Positions 12,206 to 23,251 are shown, counted from the first letter of the stretch. The stretch: DNA of 64,000 bases from Akebia trifoliata (GCA_017979445.1 CM030714.1:48065220-48129219); one strand, 5' to 3'. Program-made: numbers and translations. The notes: a model not told the origin generated them from the letters alone.

Positions 12206-12466
12206 ACTGTGTGCATTCATCATTATACCAAAGTAGAAAATGTCAATCAGTATGACTTTCCATAATTGGTCCATATTCCCAAATAGGACATATATCCAAA
12301 TAAGGATGCCGCGTGCCATCTCAAGAGCTGAAGCATTGACGCTATCATGCCGTCATCTGGCTACACGAATTTACTTCTATCAATTATTTATGCCTTTTTT
12401 TTCTATGGAAAGTTGTTGGAATACTGAAACAAACGCTTAGGTTATTCTTCACTTGGATCTCCCCAT

Positions 12467-12476
12467 CTATATAAAG
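12467..12476 (+). promoter_or_regulatory. TATA box of the first membrane-protein gene
   Basis: CTATATAAAG lies 102 bp before the ATG at 12569, within a block of about 120 bp that is conserved in the second gene (CTATATAAAGGTA at the same relative place). It gives a leader of about 70 nt. Confidence 0.75.
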
Positions 12477-12568
12477 GTAGCCCCCCTCATGCCCTAAACT
12501 CATTCTCAAGCTCCATCTCTCTTCTCTAAGCTAGAATCTTGGGTTCAAAGAACATTAGCTAACTAAGC

Positions 12569-14218
12569 ATGGAGGAGAACAACGTGGTTAGATTCTCAAG
12601 CTGCCGTGGAGTTGCCTTCGAGATCAACCCAAACAAAGTCAATCCATTTGCTGTCGTCGAACCTCCCCAAGAGGTTAAAAACAGTGGGTGGGATTGGCTC
12701 CCTTGGGCTCAGAAGAATTCTATCAAGGTGTTTCCCATGTCGGGTTCAATCCAAAGAACGATGAGTCGACCCAGTAGCCACTTTTGTGATCTAGAACTCG
12801 ACGATAATAATGGAAATGAAGTCGTAATCTCTGATATCGACGAAGAAGATGAGAAAGATTTGGAGGAACAGAAGATAGCTGATTTGGTTATTAAACAAGA
12901 AAAACTTCCCCATGCACCGAAAAAAAAAGAATCGAGGCTTTCGATAATACTTCTCGATCAAGGCCTCTTCACAGTCTACAAACGCCTCTTCGTACTTTGC
13001 TTCACACTTAATATAATCGGTTTGGTTCTTGCTGCCACTGGAAATTTTCCATATGCAAGAAAGAAAGCTTCCCTATTCTCCATAGCTAACATACTTGCTC
13101 TCACTCTCTGTCGAAGTGAGGCACTATTGCGTGTCGTCTTCTTTCTTGCAGTGAAACTGCTTGGGAGACCTTGGGTTCCTCTCAGACTTAGAACGGCAAC
13201 CACTTCATTCCTCCAATGTCTCGGAGGGATTCACAGTGGTTGCGGCGTTTCTTCCATAGCTTGGCTTGTTTATGCTTTAATTCTCTCAGTTAGAGATAGA
13301 GATAACACTTCTCCAGAGATAATTGCGGTGGCTTCTACCATATTATCGCTTATATTCATCTCAGCCTTGGCAGCGTTCCCTCTGGTTCGCCATCTTCATC
13401 ATAATGTCTTCGAACGAACGCACCGGTTTGCCGGCTGGACAGCTCTCGTTCTAGTCTGGGTCTTTGTCATACTCACCACATGTTACCAACCTATCTCCAA
13501 AACCTATGATTTAAGCCTCTCTAAGCTTGTTAAGCAACTAGAGTTCTGGTTCACTTTAGCCATCACACTTGTAATAATTCTTCCATGGGTGTCGGTGAGA
13601 CGGGTACCAGTGAAGGTATCCGCTCCTTCAGGTCATGCTTCAATTATTAAGTTCGAGGGGGGAGTACAACCTGGCATACTAGGGAGAATTAGTCCATCAC
13701 CCTTATCAGAGTGGCACGCGTTTGGAATCATATCGGACGGAAAAAAAGAACACATGATGTTGGCTGGTGCAGTCGGAGACTTCACTAAGTCCTTGGTTTC
13801 TGACCCACCGAGCCACCTATGGGTTCGACAGGTGCACTTTGCCGGGTTACCTTACCTAGTGAACATGTATGAGAGAGTGGTACTTGTTGCGACTGGGTCA
13901 GGTATCTGTGTGTTCTTGTCGTTCCTTCTTCAGCCATGTTCGGCGGATGTGTGCTTGGTATGGGTGGCAAAAGGAGTGGAGCAGAATTTTGGGACGGAGA
14001 TTAAGGAGATGGTGAGTGGGTTTCCAAAAGAGAAGGTGATCGTTCATGACACTGCTATTTCTGGTCGGCCCGATGTGTCGGCGATGAGTGTCGATGCTGC
14101 CAAGAGATGGAATGCTCAGGTGGTGATTGTTACCAGTAACCCTGAAGGGAGTAGAGATGTTGTGGATGCATGCAAGGCCTCTGGGATACCTGCTTTTGGG
14201 CCTATTTGGGATTCTTAG
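12569..14218 (+). CDS. Multi-pass membrane protein of the TmpA / 'adenylate-forming reductase'-like family, copy A
   Basis: A single-exon gene of 549 codons. In plant annotations this family is usually labelled 'adenylate-forming reductase' or 'integral membrane protein TmpA', but no adenylation domain is present. Residues 1-120 are polar, with conserved WDWLPW (41-46) and an acidic stretch (88-100). Residues 138-342 contain about six hydrophobic segments with HLHHNVFERTHRFAGW at 275-290. Residues 345-549 resemble a ferredoxin-reductase-type module: HAFGIISDG near 383-391 sits where FAD-binding HPFT motifs occur in ferric reductases, and VLVATGSGICVFLSFL (438-453) looks like a nucleotide-binding loop. 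A redox or electron-transfer membrane role is inferred. The start is supported by the TATA box and by identity with the paralogue's MEEN start. No frameshifts. Confidence 0.93.
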   Translation: MEENNVVRFSSCRGVAFEINPNKVNPFAVVEPPQEVKNSGWDWLPWAQKNSIKVFPMSGSIQRTMSRPSSHFCDLELDDNNGNEVVISDIDEEDEKDLEEQKIADLVIKQEKLPHAPKKKESRLSIILLDQGLFTVYKRLFVLCFTLNIIGLVLAATGNFPYARKKASLFSIANILALTLCRSEALLRVVFFLAVKLLGRPWVPLRLRTATTSFLQCLGGIHSGCGVSSIAWLVYALILSVRDRDNTSPEIIAVASTILSLIFISALAAFPLVRHLHHNVFERTHRFAGWTALVLVWVFVILTTCYQPISKTYDLSLSKLVKQLEFWFTLAITLVIILPWVSVRRVPVKVSAPSGHASIIKFEGGVQPGILGRISPSPLSEWHAFGIISDGKKEHMMLAGAVGDFTKSLVSDPPSHLWVRQVHFAGLPYLVNMYERVVLVATGSGICVFLSFLLQPCSADVCLVWVAKGVEQNFGTEIKEMVSGFPKEKVIVHDTAISGRPDVSAMSVDAAKRWNAQVVIVTSNPEGSRDVVDACKASGIPAFGPIWDS

Positions 14219-14452
14219 ATTTATAGTATTCGCTTGCTTACAATATTTATGGCTTTTTTGTTTTAATTTATTCTTTGACCTAATGTAATCAACAAATTAT
14301 AAAATCCCAATCCTTGAAATACAAAATTCAATTGTTAAGATTTATCTTTGGTATATGTAAATACATGCATTAAAGATGTCTAAAATTGGCCCGTCCCAAC
14401 CAGGCCATTTAGATGGGCCGGACTTGGGCTAACATTCTTAAGTTTGATTAAA

Positions 14453-14680
14453 GAGTCATGATAAACTGACTGTCCCACGTGGCATACTCAATCGACTCTC
14501 CTGGTGTGAGAAGTTCGGGAACCGTAGATTTCTATGCTTGGGGATACATGGTTCTTGGGATACACTTGTTTTTATGGGGAAGTGCAGTTGTGTATCCTGA
14601 GAGGTACAGGTCTACCGTTCCAAACTTGTCAAGGGAATCGATTGAGTATGCCCCATGAGGTAGTCAGATTATCATTATTA
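14453..14680. mobile_element. Mutator-type MITE, copy 3, perfect 9-bp TSD
   Basis: A 228-bp foldback element flanked by the exact 9-bp repeat ttgattaaa at 14444-14452 and 14681-14689. Its arms contain CACGTGGCATACTCAATCGA and the inverse CGATTGAGTATGCCCCATG, with GGGATACA...TGTATCC at the centre. It lies about 230 bp after the stop of the first membrane-protein gene. Confidence 0.85.
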
Positions 14681-14876
14681 TTGATTAAATTCAGCCATTC
14701 AAGGGAATAGCTACTTATGCAATTAAGAGGCTCCAGCTGAGGTGGAACCAAAATTCAGCCCATTTATGGGTATAGGGAAACGATTGGATGGGAAGCCTTT
14801 GAAGCATCAACCTCCACCAGTTTCTTCCCTAGGAGCCAAAGGCAAGCAACTAGAGGCATCTGATAGTGGTATTCAG

Positions 14877-15826
14877 TAGGGGTGCACATAGTTCAGATTG
14901 GTTCGGATTTTTGCAAAATTGGAACCAAACCAATCCAATTATCCTATAGAACCGAATCAATCCAAACCAACCTTGGTTCGGATTGATTCTCGGTTCTCAT
15001 ACTTTCAAAATAGAAAAACTAGTATTTTTTTCTTTTAAAAGAGGAACCCTTTGGATCAAATCATAAATAATGCCTATTTTTAAAATAAAAATGATTTTAT
15101 GATTAAATTTTGACTTAAATCTGTATAAATTGAATACTAGAGGAAACTCAATGAGACTAAAAAAAAAAATACAATTTTAAAATTGGTATTTTGGATGGAT
15201 TAATGAGAAAACTAATTCATAAATGGTAGAATAACGAATCTAAGTCTAGTATATTTCATTTAACAAACATGGCATAAAGGTTCTCATAAAAAAATAAGGA
15301 ATCAAACTTTTAAGAAAAGTTTTTCTATAAATGGATTGATCCATTTGAGAGTTGAGAGAGAGATTTGTATACATTTATTTTTTTTTTTATGAGTTTTTGT
15401 TAGAAAAAATATAGAGGAGATGAAGTTGAAGAAGAGAGAAATAGATAATAGAAGAACGGAACTATTTTATTTTTAAATAAATAATATATATATATATATA
15501 GGGTCACGTTCAAGGGCCAACTTTTTGGCAAAACATTTTTTAAAACATGAGTTAGAAGTTTTGGAATGGGCTGATTTTTGGTGAGAATGATCTACATGGG
15601 TTAGAAGTTTTGGAATGGGCTGATATTTGGTGAGGATGATCTTCTCACCGTAGAGATCATTCTCACCAAAAATCAGCCCATTCCAAAACTTCTAACTCAT
15701 GTTTTGAAAAATGTTTTGCCAAAAAGTTGGCCCTTGAACGTGACCCTATATATATATACTTCAGATTAGTTCGATTCTCGGATTGGTTCGGTTCTCGGAT
15801 TTATCCAATCCAATGTACACCCCTCA
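14877..15826. mobile_element. hAT-like TIR element with a nested MITE
   Basis: The left end TAGGGGTGCACATAGTTC pairs with the inverse of the right end, TGAGGGGTGTACATTGG. Both subterminal regions contain GGTTCGGATTGATTC / GGATTGGTTCGG units. The flanks share tattcag (14870-14876 and 15827-15833). The element is interrupted by the foldback MITE at 15501-15746, which must be younger. No transposase is encoded. Confidence 0.7.
15501..15746. mobile_element. Foldback MITE in (TA)n, copy 2
   Basis: A 246-bp near-perfect hairpin. The left arm GGGTCACGTTCAAGGGCCAA pairs with the inverse of the right end. The arms then share ACTTTTTGGCAAAACATTTTT, ACATGAGTTAGAAGTTTTGG and TGATTTTTGGTGAGAATGAT. It is flanked on both sides by tatatatata, so the target is a TA microsatellite. 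The left arm carries a partial internal duplication of the GGTTAGAAGTTTTGGAATGG stretch. Confidence 0.85.
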
Positions 15827-17894
15827 TATTCAGCATTCAACAGGGTTAGGTTGTGTTTGGTTCAAATGTAAATCATACTCCCAAAGGAGCACAAAAGGTA
15901 CATCTTGTCTGATGTTTGGTTCAAATGCTATTTGGGCTTTTTATTTCCTCAACGTGGATATGTTAAGAAGTCTTGTTGATTTATTTTGTATGTAGAAGAT
16001 TGCTGTTGTTAAATCTTCTTTTAGCTATATGTTAAATACTGAAAAGAGCTAGACATTCTGCAGATTTTAATGCTATAATATAAATATATTTTGATTGATA
16101 CATTACCTCTGTTTATATACAATATTTCCTATTGTTTATATGTCGAGAACTTGCAGATTTTGGCTACAAAATTGGGTGGGAGCGCACTATTCAGCTTTTG
16201 TTTCTTTATGAATTGGTTAGTTCTGGTAAGATTAGTTCTCATTTCTAATGATAGCTAGCTTTAAAAGAACCTATAGTGAGCTCAATTTTTGTCCTATGAT
16301 TCAATTCGTATTCACCATTAATTAACATTTTTCCTCTTTCTTTGGCTTATACATTTGTGTACGTTGATTACCACATTTTGAAACCTACTTTTCAATTAAT
16401 AAGGCCTGTCAAAGCTGTTTGTAGTGAAATTCTCTCGGGACAGTTTCTTGAGCTTCTACTGATATTCCTTAATATGTTCAGAATTAGTTCTACAAATTCA
16501 AAGTAACATAGCCTATATCTCACACGATTAAAACAAATGGATGGTATTGGGACATTTTTAAAGGTTTAGTGAAGATGCACAGAGAATTGCTGCTGGAAAG
16601 CCAAGTGGATGTCCCCTTTTCCTATTCTTCTCTATGAGTTCCCGTTCTAAATGTTGGATGTTGCATTTTTCATGATTTGGACTTATTGGTCATCCAAGTG
16701 AGGTGCCTTGGATAGTGTCAAGGCAATAAAAGATTGGGTATATGGTGGCCCATTATATATATTTTTTTTCTACTTGTATTTTGTTTGGCTCATGAAAGTT
16801 TATTCAAGTGCAGCTACTTAATGCAAGTGGGAATGATCGAAGAACTTGCTTCTGTAAGTTGGAATAATAGAATATGGCGGCCCATTACATTCAACTGTTT
16901 GAATGTCTTCTTCAAGGATATGGGTTCAACTGTTTGAATGATTGAAGAACTTGCTTCTGTAAGTGGATTTTTTTCCCATTTATGATTAAGCATACTTGAT
17001 CAAGCATTGATTGCCTGATAGTCTTAAAATCCGTGTCTCCATATTCCCCTTTGATAGTTTACATATCTGTTTGATTGGCATAGAATAACTATTGAATTTT
17101 ATAGAGATCATCATGATTTGGATTGTATTTGTTGGAAAAAGACAAAATCTGGGATTGGAACTCTAGTTCTACTATTATTTGATACCAACACATTTCTGGG
17201 GGTCCACTATTTAGCATTTTTATTTTGGAGTCATATGACATAACATTAATTTGGATTGAACTAAAAGAGGCTCAAAACTGTTCTGTTTAGAGTCAACCTA
17301 AGAAAATACAAAGCTAACAATGCACACCAAATGAGGTGAAAGAGTGACAAGTAAGCAAAATCACAAGGCAGAGAGAGCAATACAAGGAACACAATGACAC
17401 TCCATGGGCTACAGGTGTAGGCTACACTTAGGAGAAAGTTTGTCAAGCTTTGGTCCTCTCCACTAACTTAGGCAATCTGCTTATTCTCAATGAACACTTT
17501 TCCATATAGCACCCTACGACATATGATTTCTTATAATGGCTTCAGATGTTTTTTGCAGATATTTCACATGGTGTAGGTTACGAAAAGCATTGTTGAACAT
17601 AGATTGTGACCCCTTTCAGATTTAAGCATTTATTTCATGATGGTCAGGATTAATTCTAAGAAATTGACTACAAATGCTGAAAAACTGAAAAACCAACTTC
17701 AACTAGTTACAGCTCTTTAGGCCTAAAGAGGTCTAAAAATATAACTAATTGAAATCAACATCAAATTCAGCTTTCAAATATGATAATTCCATCTAGTATT
17801 GGTTTTCTCAATGATTGAGTGCAAAACCATGTTAATTGCTTCAGTTTTAATATATTATTTTATTTCTAACTTCTGAGTAACATGAGTTTAATTT

Positions 17895-17896
<2 letters not shown>
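15827..17896. other. Gene-free spacer
   Basis: No recognisable gene or clear element. A short local duplication is visible: GAAGAACTTGCTTCTGTAAG occurs at about 16838 and again at about 16943, with TTCAACTGTTTGAATG also duplicated nearby. Open frames here are short and match nothing I know. Confidence 0.45.

Positions 17897-17928
<32 letters not shown>
17897..17928. repeat. (TA)n microsatellite
   Basis: About 30 bp of uninterrupted TA dinucleotide, ending in tatgtatatat. Confidence 0.9.
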
Positions 17929-17935
<7 letters not shown>

Positions 17936-18365
17936 TCGAAACATGTCGAAGAGCAGAACAAGCTGTGTTGAAAGGACCATTGATGAAGCTTGAGAAAGGT
18001 GTGTTCCTGATCTTAATTTGTCTATATTTGTTGGTAGAGTACATTTAGTAGTTCTCTTAAATACATGTACTTAATTTAATTTTTATTAGATCATTCTCTT
18101 TTGATCAAAATTTATGAGAAGATGATGGTCATTCCAGCATATAATCTCTGAAAATATGACTATATAAAAGAGAGTTCTCTAATTATATAAACAAGAGTTA
18201 CTAAAACATTTAAAACTTCCTAAAACAGAAACCCCATAATTAGAACACCCCTTAAGAAAATATACACACAAGTACCAAAAATTCCAAAAAATATAGACAC
18301 AGATACCACTACTTCACAAAATGACGGAAAATTTCCCTTCTCTGACTGTCTGACCTATGCCCCCA

Positions 18366-18465
18366 TCTTAGAGCCGTAAATCATTTGCCTCGGGATACAC
18401 ACATTTTTTAAAATATGATTATGCATATCTTGAGGCAAATGATCTAAGGTTCTGTGAAAATCATT
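18366..18465. repeat. Hairpin with the shared GATACAC core
   Basis: GAGCCGTAAATCATTTGCCTC followed by GGGATACACAC pairs with TATCTTGAGGCAAATGATC and AAGGTTCTG. It belongs to the same core class as the hairpins at 22837 and 55759 but has other termini. Outer limits are unclear. Confidence 0.5.
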
Positions 18466-18582
18466 ACACTTTCACAAAATATTTAAAACTTCACAAAATT
18501 TTCCAATTTTTCTAAAAACTTTGTTGAACTCTTCAAATCAGCGATTTGCATATCAAATCCAAGAATTGACATTTACCAATTG

Positions 18583-18682
18583 AATCATGATAATTTGACT
18601 TACCCACGTGGCATATTCAATTGACACCCTTGACGTGATAGGTTCAAAAATCGTAGATCTACTCTCCTCTGTATAAGGATGT
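18583..18682. mobile_element. Mutator-type MITE, truncated copy 4
   Basis: GAATCATGATAATTTGACTT followed by CACGTGGCATATTCAATTGACand CTTGACGTGATAGGTTC matches the left arm of the 1776/2806/14453 family up to GTAGATCTACTCTCCTCTG. The right arm is missing. Confidence 0.7.
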
Positions 18683-18907
18683 TCACAATCCTCTATGTTT
18701 TAATTAGTTGAATATATTAATAACTTATATATATTAGAAAAAAAAAAGATACAGCTAGAATGTAGTACTAAATAGTTTCTTCATGCAGAATGTTAATGTT
18801 TTTCATTCATTTCTGCTCATAGAAAATAAAATGTTACTAATATTCATTTTCACGTTCCATATGATATTATTTATTGTATATTATTTTTAATATATATATA
18901 TATATAT

Positions 18908-19365
18908 ATACTATTGTGGCGGATAGTATTATCCGCCGCTATATGTGTTAGATTTTATTTTTTTTTTAATTACCTATTGTAGTGGTTTTAAGTATCCGTC
19001 GCTATATGGGTTATATTTTATTTTAAAAAAAATTACCTATTGCAGCAGTTATTTGTATCCGCTACTATATGGGTTATATTTTATTTGTTTTAAAAATTAC
19101 ATATTGCAGTGAATTTTAATATCCGCCACTATATATATTATATGTTGTTTGTGAAGAAAATGATTTATTGCAACGGATTTTAATATTCACCGCTATATAT
19201 TATCTATGACAGCAGAACAAGATATCCGCTGCTACGTTTAGCGACCAAGGCAACACCCTCGGATCCCAGTTCCACTGCTCATGTGCCGCAATAACTTTTA
19301 TCGAAGGAAAACCTCCCCTGTAACGATGGAAAAATCTGCCATTGTAAATCAAAAATGTTGTAGTG
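18908..19365. mobile_element. Probable CACTA-type 3' end with subterminal repeat array
   Basis: Five imperfect units of 60-80 bp each carry a short palindrome of the type GCGGATAGTATTATCCGC, followed by CGCTATATGGGTTATATTTT. The array ends at 19365 with CAAAAATGTTGTAGTG, the inverse of CACTACAACATTTTTG, which has the form of CACTA transposon termini. Arrays of short GC-containing subterminal repeats are typical of that superfamily. I did not find the matching left end, so this may be a broken element. Confidence 0.5.
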
Positions 19366-19779
19366 GATTCATTGACTGCCTAGTGGCACAATTCAACTGT
19401 TTTGTATTCTTATAAGACAAATAATAGCTGGCTTTTTATTTAATAGGATCCTTTGGCACATTAAAAAATTAAATGAAATCTCAACTATTAAATAGCGAAT
19501 CCAATGATCAAGTTTTATATATCTTAAGAATGCATGATGATCCTCACAATATGTGCTTTATCTCATTGGATAGTGTCTTTTAATTTGTTGGGATTTTGTG
19601 ATTTTTCATGACTAATTTTTAGTTAATGACCAATATATACGTGGTTGAGTACCTGGGTTTCATGAGAAAACACATAATTCAACGGTCGAAATTCTTACAT
19701 ATCTTGATATGACACATCTCAGAGGCACTTTTCAATCATCAAATTTCAAGTTTACTCGGTCCAGGTCATTTGGTGTTGG

Positions 19780-20066
19780 GTTCAATAACTCTTTCGAGAA
19801 AACACATGATCCTAGTCGTGAAAACAAGAAATCCAATCATCCTGAATTATACTTATCTAGAAAACATATACATTGCGATTACTAATCCGAATCATTGGTT
19901 TCGTGTTTACACAGTCGAGATCATATGTTTTTACTATGAGTCCTGGGAACCTGGCCCATATCTTCAATTGTTCCACTTATCTCTACAAACTATTCTTATT
20001 TTCCCTACTAAACGCGTTAAGAGAAGATCGATAGGGACTATGTCTCATTTACTTTTTATCACTGAG
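19780..20066. repeat. Dispersed duplicate block, partner of 3565-4340 (empty site)
   Basis: Collinear with 3565-4340 on the same strand. Where that copy holds the hAT-type MITE, this copy reads CTATGAGTCCTGGGAACCTG without an insertion. No coding content is evident in either copy. Confidence 0.75.
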
Positions 20067-21169
20067 GGCCGGTCTTGACATCTCATTGGAGAAGCAGATT
20101 TATAAATTGCTGCCGACTCCCTTCTCCTTTTTTTTAATTAATTATAATTATAGATAATTAATCTGACCAAGTCATTGGACCCATGTGCCCCACATTATTG
20201 GATTGAACCCACAACTCCAACTTTGGTTGATACACTCAAAAGATCAGCACTTTGAGCTGTAATGTTTTAAAAATTGATTGCTTGTCTGGGTTCAGTTGGA
20301 TTTTGTAAAAACGCTGGTCCCATTTTCAAATTGGTTTGACCCAGTAAGCAGGAACAATGTTGCCACCAAAAGTAGAACTCTTTGTTTCTTCTTTAAAATC
20401 TCACAATTGTTCCAAAATAATTAGAAAGATATTTTTTTAATCAATAAGAAAAAAAAAAAATTCCACGGCACTAGACCGTCGAATTATAATGAATCAGGAA
20501 CAAGCAAATCGACCTATTTTTGGATGGCTTCCTTGATCGTCGGAATAATTCTTTGGTTTCGACAAACTTATTTTCTTTTGGATTTTTTGACTCTGTGGGC
20601 CGTTGAATTTTTTTTAATATGTAGGCTTAGGAATGAAGAATTTCAAAAAAATTCACATCTGACAACTCAATCATATATGATGGAATCATCAAATATTTGA
20701 TCTTTTCGATCGATTATGTGTATAATTGAATGTTTGAAAATCAAAGAGAAAATGAAAGAATCAATTTTTACAAAATTAATGGTTCAACCATTGCTTTATG
20801 AATTATTTTAAAATAGATAACATAATTCCTATACTTGGAAGGCTTTTCAATAATTAAATCTTAATAATACGCATTTAATGTTAAATTTTTACGAAAATAA
20901 AAGAAAGAACACATGAAGATATGAAGTTAATAATGTTGCTTCACTTCAGAGATTATTATTTATAAGCTTTAGGTATATTATTTGGTTTCCAACTTTGTAA
21001 ATCTTATAAGATATTTACTTGCATAGCAATAAAAAATATATAAAATTTTGAAATTATTGCACATTTTCGGAGATTCCTCATCACAGTAGTGATTCGGTTC
21101 TTAAGACTTTAGCAGATTTGTGTTAAGTTTCTATATCTATATTCCTTTTCACACAAGAAAGAGTCATTG

Positions 21170-21290
21170 GAGTTTGGATCAATGTCAAGAAAGAGTCAAA
21201 GGTTTTTCCTTCTCCCATTGTAAAAATCGTTATGGACAATGCTTCCATGACTTGGTCGTCCAAGGTTTCGACCATCCCACATTCATTACT
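21170..21290. repeat. Block collinear with 9960-10190
   Basis: The partner of the block 2.4 kb upstream of the first membrane-protein gene, at an equivalent distance from the second. It shares CATGACTTGGTCGT and adjoining short stretches. It supports a tandem duplication of a segment larger than the gene itself. Confidence 0.55.
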
Positions 21291-21429
21291 GCCACATACA
21301 CTCTTTGGGTCCCACACTCACGAATCAATATTTTTTAGCGAAAGAACCAACCCATCAAAAACTAAATATAACCAGGATGATTTCTCACCTTTTTTTTTTT
21401 GAAAAAAAAAAAAAAATACCTATGCTATG

Positions 21430-21433
<4 letters not shown>

Positions 21434-21524
<91 letters not shown>
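21434..21524. repeat. Compound (TA)n(GA)n microsatellite
   Basis: About 58 bp of TA followed directly by about 33 bp of GA, running into the left end of the foldback MITE at 21523. Confidence 0.9.
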
Positions 21525-21526
<2 letters not shown>

Positions 21527-21926
21527 TCGAGGGTCATATGTAAAAACATATGAAAAAACAATGATTTTTCAAAATATGGGTTAGAGATTTTGGATTGAGC
21601 TGATTTTTTGCAAGGATAGTCACTATGACGAGAAGATCATCCTCACAAAAAATCAGCTCAATCAGAAACTTCTAAATCTATCAAAAGTGATTTACAAATT
21701 ATTGATAAAAATTGACAAAAATCGATGGTCCACATTCTAAATCACTTTTAATGGGTTTAGAAGTTTCAAATTAGACTGATTTTTTTTTTCTAATGATCTT
21801 CCCATCATAGAGATCGTCCTCACAAAAAATCAGCTCAATCCAAAATTTCTAACCCATATTTTAAAATTTTATAAATGTTACATTGTTTTTACATATATTT
21901 TCTCATATGTCCCTTGAACCTGACCC
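21523..21926. mobile_element. Foldback MITE next to (TA)n, copy 3
   Basis: The left end AGGTTCGAGGGTCATATG pairs with the inverse of the right end GGGTCAGGTTCAAGGG(ACATATGAG). The arms share ATATGGGTTAGAGATTTTGG, TGAGCTGATTTTTTG and GAAGATCATCCTCAC. The longer interior has ATCAAAAGTGATTTACAAA, also seen in copy 1 (8048). The right flank is tatatatata; on the left the microsatellite runs into it. Confidence 0.75.
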
Positions 21927-22051
21927 ATATATATATATATGAATTGCTTGAATCCTTTCTTAAAAATTAGGGAAAGCTACTAAAAAATGATTAAATATTT
22001 TAATATTTACATCAAAGATTTTATTTTAAAAAAAAATTACCAAAAATGAAT

Positions 22052-22275
22052 TAAGTTGCTGGACAATCCAACATTTTAAATGGAGGCTAAATTATTGGGA
22101 TGTCAAAGCAAGCTATTAAAATGTTGGGCAATCCAACGTTTTAAGCATTCAAATAGCATTCTTGGTAAAGTAATGTATTTTAGCACATTAAAACGTTGGA
22201 CAGTCCAACGAATTACTAAAACGTTGAATAGTCCAATGAGTTACTAAAACGTTGAATTGTCCAGCGATCTTAATT
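22052..22275. repeat. Cluster of CGTTGGACAGTCCAACG-type palindromes
   Basis: At least six variants of the 17-bp palindrome occur in 220 bp, for example at 22054 (TGGACAATCCAACATTTT), 22122, 22192 and 22222-22262. Most follow AAAA or TTAAAA. They are irregularly spaced and not simple tandem repeats. Confidence 0.7.
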
Positions 22276-22836
22276 CGCTTTTGATAATTTTTATAAAAAT
22301 AGATTATGTTATATAAATATTAAAAGACTTTACTCTTTTTAATAATTCTCCCTAAAATTCATCAACTAGGATGCTTTTGAATGTTAAGGTCCACCAAGAG
22401 TGGGGCAAAAGTTGATCCCACCACAACTTGAAAAAAGCTCATATTCGGCAAATTAGGGCGTCAACTTTTTTTTCTTCCAACGGGTTGAAATAGTCTAATC
22501 AATGGAGGACAGGAGAAATTCGACGGTTCTAAGCCGTCAAATCTAGGGAATATCACAAATTACGATGGCCCTAGGCCGTTGAATTTTTATTTTTAAAATT
22601 CAAAGGCCTAGACCTATCAAATTTTGTTATGAAATTTTACAATTTTCACATTGTGCACAATTTCCTATATTATACTTAATAACCTACCTAATTTGTTGTA
22701 GAGATTTTATGAATCATGCATATGTTATTTCTATTTGTTCTTGGATTGTCAGATCAATTTCTATAGTTTACGAATCTTGAAAGTGTCATTCTTTATGAGA
22801 TGAGATGGTGAAGTCTACGAATCATAATGATTTTTC

Positions 22837-23025
22837 AATTAGAAAGTCTTCACTCGGCTTTACTTGCCATGGACACGAAACCATAGATTCTTTTTGTCGA
22901 GATACACAACTGCATAGATTTTATGAGAATGTGCAATTGTGTATCTCGAATGAAAGAATCGATGATTCTGTGTCCATGCCATGTCAATCAAGTATTGATT
23001 GATTGAAGATTTTCTAGTTAGAAAA
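22837..23025. mobile_element. Hairpin MITE with the shared core, distinct termini
   Basis: The left arm AATTAGAAAGTCTTCACTC pairs with the inverse of the right end (AACTAGAAAATCTTCAATC). Further in, CCATGGACACGAAACCATAG and CGAGATACACAACTGCATAG pair with the right half. The 190-bp unit lies 23 bp before the Mutator-type MITE at 23048. No coding capacity; the open frames on both strands here are mirror images of one palindrome. Confidence 0.65.
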
Positions 23026-23047
23026 TCAGGACTCAAAATAAAAATAT

Positions 23048-23251
23048 GAGTCCTAATAATATGACTCACTAAGTGGCATACTCAATTGACTCCCTGATGG
23101 GGACAAGTTTGGGAATCGTAGATCTGTATGCATTGGGATACACTTTTTGTGAGAAAGTGCAATCGTGTTTCCCAAGGCATACAGACCCCAAATTTGTCAT
23201 GTCAAGGAGTCGATTGAGTATGCCACCTAGCGAGTCATATTATCACGATTC
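23048..23251. mobile_element. Mutator-type MITE, copy 5
   Basis: A 204-bp foldback element with GAGTCCTAATAATATGACTC at the left and GAGTCATATTATCACGATTC at the right. It is flanked by taaaaatat / taaaaacat (8 of 9 match) at 23039-23047 and 23252-23260. Its arms hold AAGTGGCATACTCAATTGAC and the inverse. It ends about 380 bp before the start of the second membrane-protein gene. Confidence 0.8.

Larger units (their letters stand above)
20455..22640. repeat. Region bracketed by GACCGTCGAATT-type motifs
   Basis: Short related motifs occur at both edges: CGGCACTAGACCGTCGAATT (20465) and GGGCCGTTGAATTTTT (20599) on the left; AATTCGACGGTTCTAAGCCG (22517), GGCCCTAGGCCGTTGAATTT (22567) and AAGGCCTAGACC (22602) on the right. 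They are small palindromes around CCTAGG. They could be subterminal repeats of one large degraded element. I see no transposase between them. Confidence 0.35.

Noticed and set aside
12976..13970. Minus-strand open frames inside the first membrane-protein gene
   Set aside because: They are shadows of a clearly real plus-strand gene; the same is true of the frame opposite 23770-23985.
12569..14218. Nonribosomal peptide synthetase or adenylating enzyme
   Set aside because: The common database label suggests it, but no adenylation core motif is present in either copy.
21399..21584. Open frame with long Tyr-Ile and Glu-Arg runs
   Set aside because: It is a translation of the (TA)n(GA)n microsatellite; the same applies to 42572-42757 and 17847-18044.
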